Below, piece after piece: positions 18,098-19,007 of a stretch of DNA of 19,007 bases. The translations under genes were made by a program, and so were the position numbers. The notes under the pieces are model-generated. The model was not told the DNA's origin, searched no databases, and worked only from the letters and a program-made list of their open reading frames with translations. The DNA is from JBICHM01 sp043101835 (GTDB lineage Bacteria > Planctomycetota > Phycisphaerae > Phycisphaerales > UBA1924), in contig JBICHM010000119.1 in the NCBI GenBank assembly GCA_043101835.1, positions 1-19,007 of the forward strand, read 5' to 3'. Each line of letters begins with the position of its first letter. The stretch's first letter is position 1.

Positions 18098-18228
18098 CCG
18101 TCTGTGCCGGACAGGAAGACTGGGATGGCCGGGTCGGCGTCAACACGCGCCGGGGGCGGACCGATGAACGGGCAGACGCACACCAGCGTCGCGCCTGCGC
18201 ACCGGCGCTTTGCGTGGAGGACGCCGCG

Positions 18229-19007
18229 ATGGCCTTCGGGATGTTCGGAAATCAGGCCCCGCCGATCGGGATCGAGTTCGGCACGCATTCACTGAAGGCG
18301 TTGCAGATCGACCCCACGGGCAAGCCGACGGTGATGGCCGCGGCCGCGATCGACACGCCGGAGAAGCTGCTGACCGACGACATCGGTCGGATGGCGTTCC
18401 AGGCGGAGAACCTGCCGGCGCTGATCCGTGAGGCGGGCTTCAAGGGGAAGCGGGCGATCTGCTCGCTCCCGGCGAAGCAGACGATCGTGCAGCACATCCA
18501 GGTGCCCAAGAACGAGGGCGCCGACATGACATCGGCGGTGCAGAATCAGATGCAGATCCAGATGGGGATTGACCCGCGCAGCGCGGTGATCCGCCAATTC
18601 GAGGTCGGCGACTTCACGCGCTCGGGCGGCACCAAGACGGAGGTCATCTGCTTCGCGGTGGCTCGCGATGTGGTCTTCCGCCAGATCGAGGCGCTCCGCC
18701 GCGCGAAGCTCGAGCCGGTGGGCATCCATTCATCGCAGGTCGCCGTGGCGCGCGCCTTCGACCGCATCACGCGGCGCGAAGAGGACGCGAAGCTCACGAC
18801 GCTGTTCATCGACCTCGGCGCCGGCACGACGAAGGTCGTGATCACGCACGGCCGAGACCTCGCCTTCGCCAAGACCGTCGATGTCGCGGGCCGGACCTTC
18901 GACGAGGTGTGCGCCAAGCAGCTCGAATGCGGGCTGCTGGAGGCGCGCCGGCAGCGTCTGGAGCTTGCGACGCAGGCCGCCCCGCCGGAGACCCCGGCGC
19001 CGCGCTC
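18229..19007 (+). CDS. pilM: Type IV pilus assembly protein PilM (3' end beyond window)
   Basis: 259 residues are visible, with no stop before the end. PilM is an actin-like cytoplasmic ATPase of the type IV pilus (or related type II secretion) inner-membrane platform, where it binds the N-terminus of PilN. The actin-fold motifs are PIGIEFGTHSLKALQI (12-27, phosphate 1) and LFIDLGAGTTKVVI (192-205, phosphate 2). Between them are the PilM-typical CSLPAKQTIVQHIQVP and DVVFRQIEALRRAKLEPVGI stretches. VAGRTFDEV (219-227) follows the second motif, as in other PilM proteins. From about 236 the chain becomes Arg/Gln/Pro-rich (RRQRLELATQAAPPE), perhaps an insertion or linker. ATG 18229 has GGAGG eight bases upstream. 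pilN, pilO and similar genes would be expected just downstream. Confidence 0.9.
   Translation, partial: MAFGMFGNQAPPIGIEFGTHSLKALQIDPTGKPTVMAAAAIDTPEKLLTDDIGRMAFQAENLPALIREAGFKGKRAICSLPAKQTIVQHIQVPKNEGADMTSAVQNQMQIQMGIDPRSAVIRQFEVGDFTRSGGTKTEVICFAVARDVVFRQIEALRRAKLEPVGIHSSQVAVARAFDRITRREEDAKLTTLFIDLGAGTTKVVITHGRDLAFAKTVDVAGRTFDEVCAKQLECGLLEARRQRLELATQAAPPETPAPR

Noticed and set aside
17229..18146. Extension of ribF by about 300 codons to an upstream ATG at 18146
   Set aside because: The extension is antisense to mqnB and has no RibF-like sequence. RibF of normal length begins near 17228.
18042..18228. Possible riboswitch upstream of pilM
   Set aside because: The gap contains a GC-rich hairpin, but I could not find the conserved bases of a c-di-GMP or other known riboswitch.
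18104..18295. Short + strand frame between mqnB and pilM
   Set aside because: Composition is Arg/Ser-rich, it overlaps pilM in another frame, and it has no ribosome site.

Overview
The window is very GC-rich, densely coded bacterial DNA. It most likely comes from a planctomycete of the Phycisphaerae type. The reasons are a greatly enlarged SecA, a DUF1800/DUF1501 gene pair with a Tat signal, a futalosine-pathway gene (mqnB), an EF-P with a non-lysine tip, and a type IV pilus PilM. Taxonomy is inferred from gene content only. The first 16 bases match the end of an Illumina TruSeq adapter, so the left edge is a raw contig end, probably from a draft or metagenome assembly. No tRNA, rRNA, CRISPR array, insertion sequence or phage gene was seen.

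Layout. 17-757 (-) is a Tat-exported metallo-beta-lactamase-fold hydrolase cut off at its 3' end. Divergent from it are efp (945-1499) and a GNAT acetyltransferase (1567-2028). secA (2045-6295, -) converges on these. It is 1416 residues long, with insertions, a helical-wing-like motif that appears three times, and a Pro/Gln-rich tail without the usual zinc-binding end. A small putative secreted protein (6494-6823, -) with its own promoter lies divergent from a single-domain biotin-protein ligase (6948-7724).

The middle holds a compact two-gene regulatory module: a four-helix membrane protein and an 80-residue XRE regulator (7845-8509). Its promoter is embedded in an array of TGTCAA/TTGACA half-sites. 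A tandem universal stress protein (8506-9330, -) converges on it. Next, on the + strand, come an HpnB/CrtQ-like membrane glycosyltransferase and the DUF1800-DUF1501 pair (9427-13517). An outer-membrane MetA-like protein follows, behind a promoter with a perfect inverted repeat at the predicted transcription start.

The right part is a minus-strand operon, ribF > nrnA > DNA-type methyltransferase (17228 down to 14420), joined by two ATGA stop/start overlaps. ribF has no ATG, GTG or TTG start. Divergent from it is mqnB, probably leaderless, and then pilM, cut by the window end.

Most genes are housekeeping: translation (efp), secretion (secA), cofactors (birA, ribF, mqnB), and RNA turnover (nrnA). 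No complete new defence or mobile system is visible. The points most worth a second look are the SecA architecture, the operator array of the XRE module, the ribF start, the EF-P tip residue, and the solitary methyltransferase embedded in a housekeeping operon.
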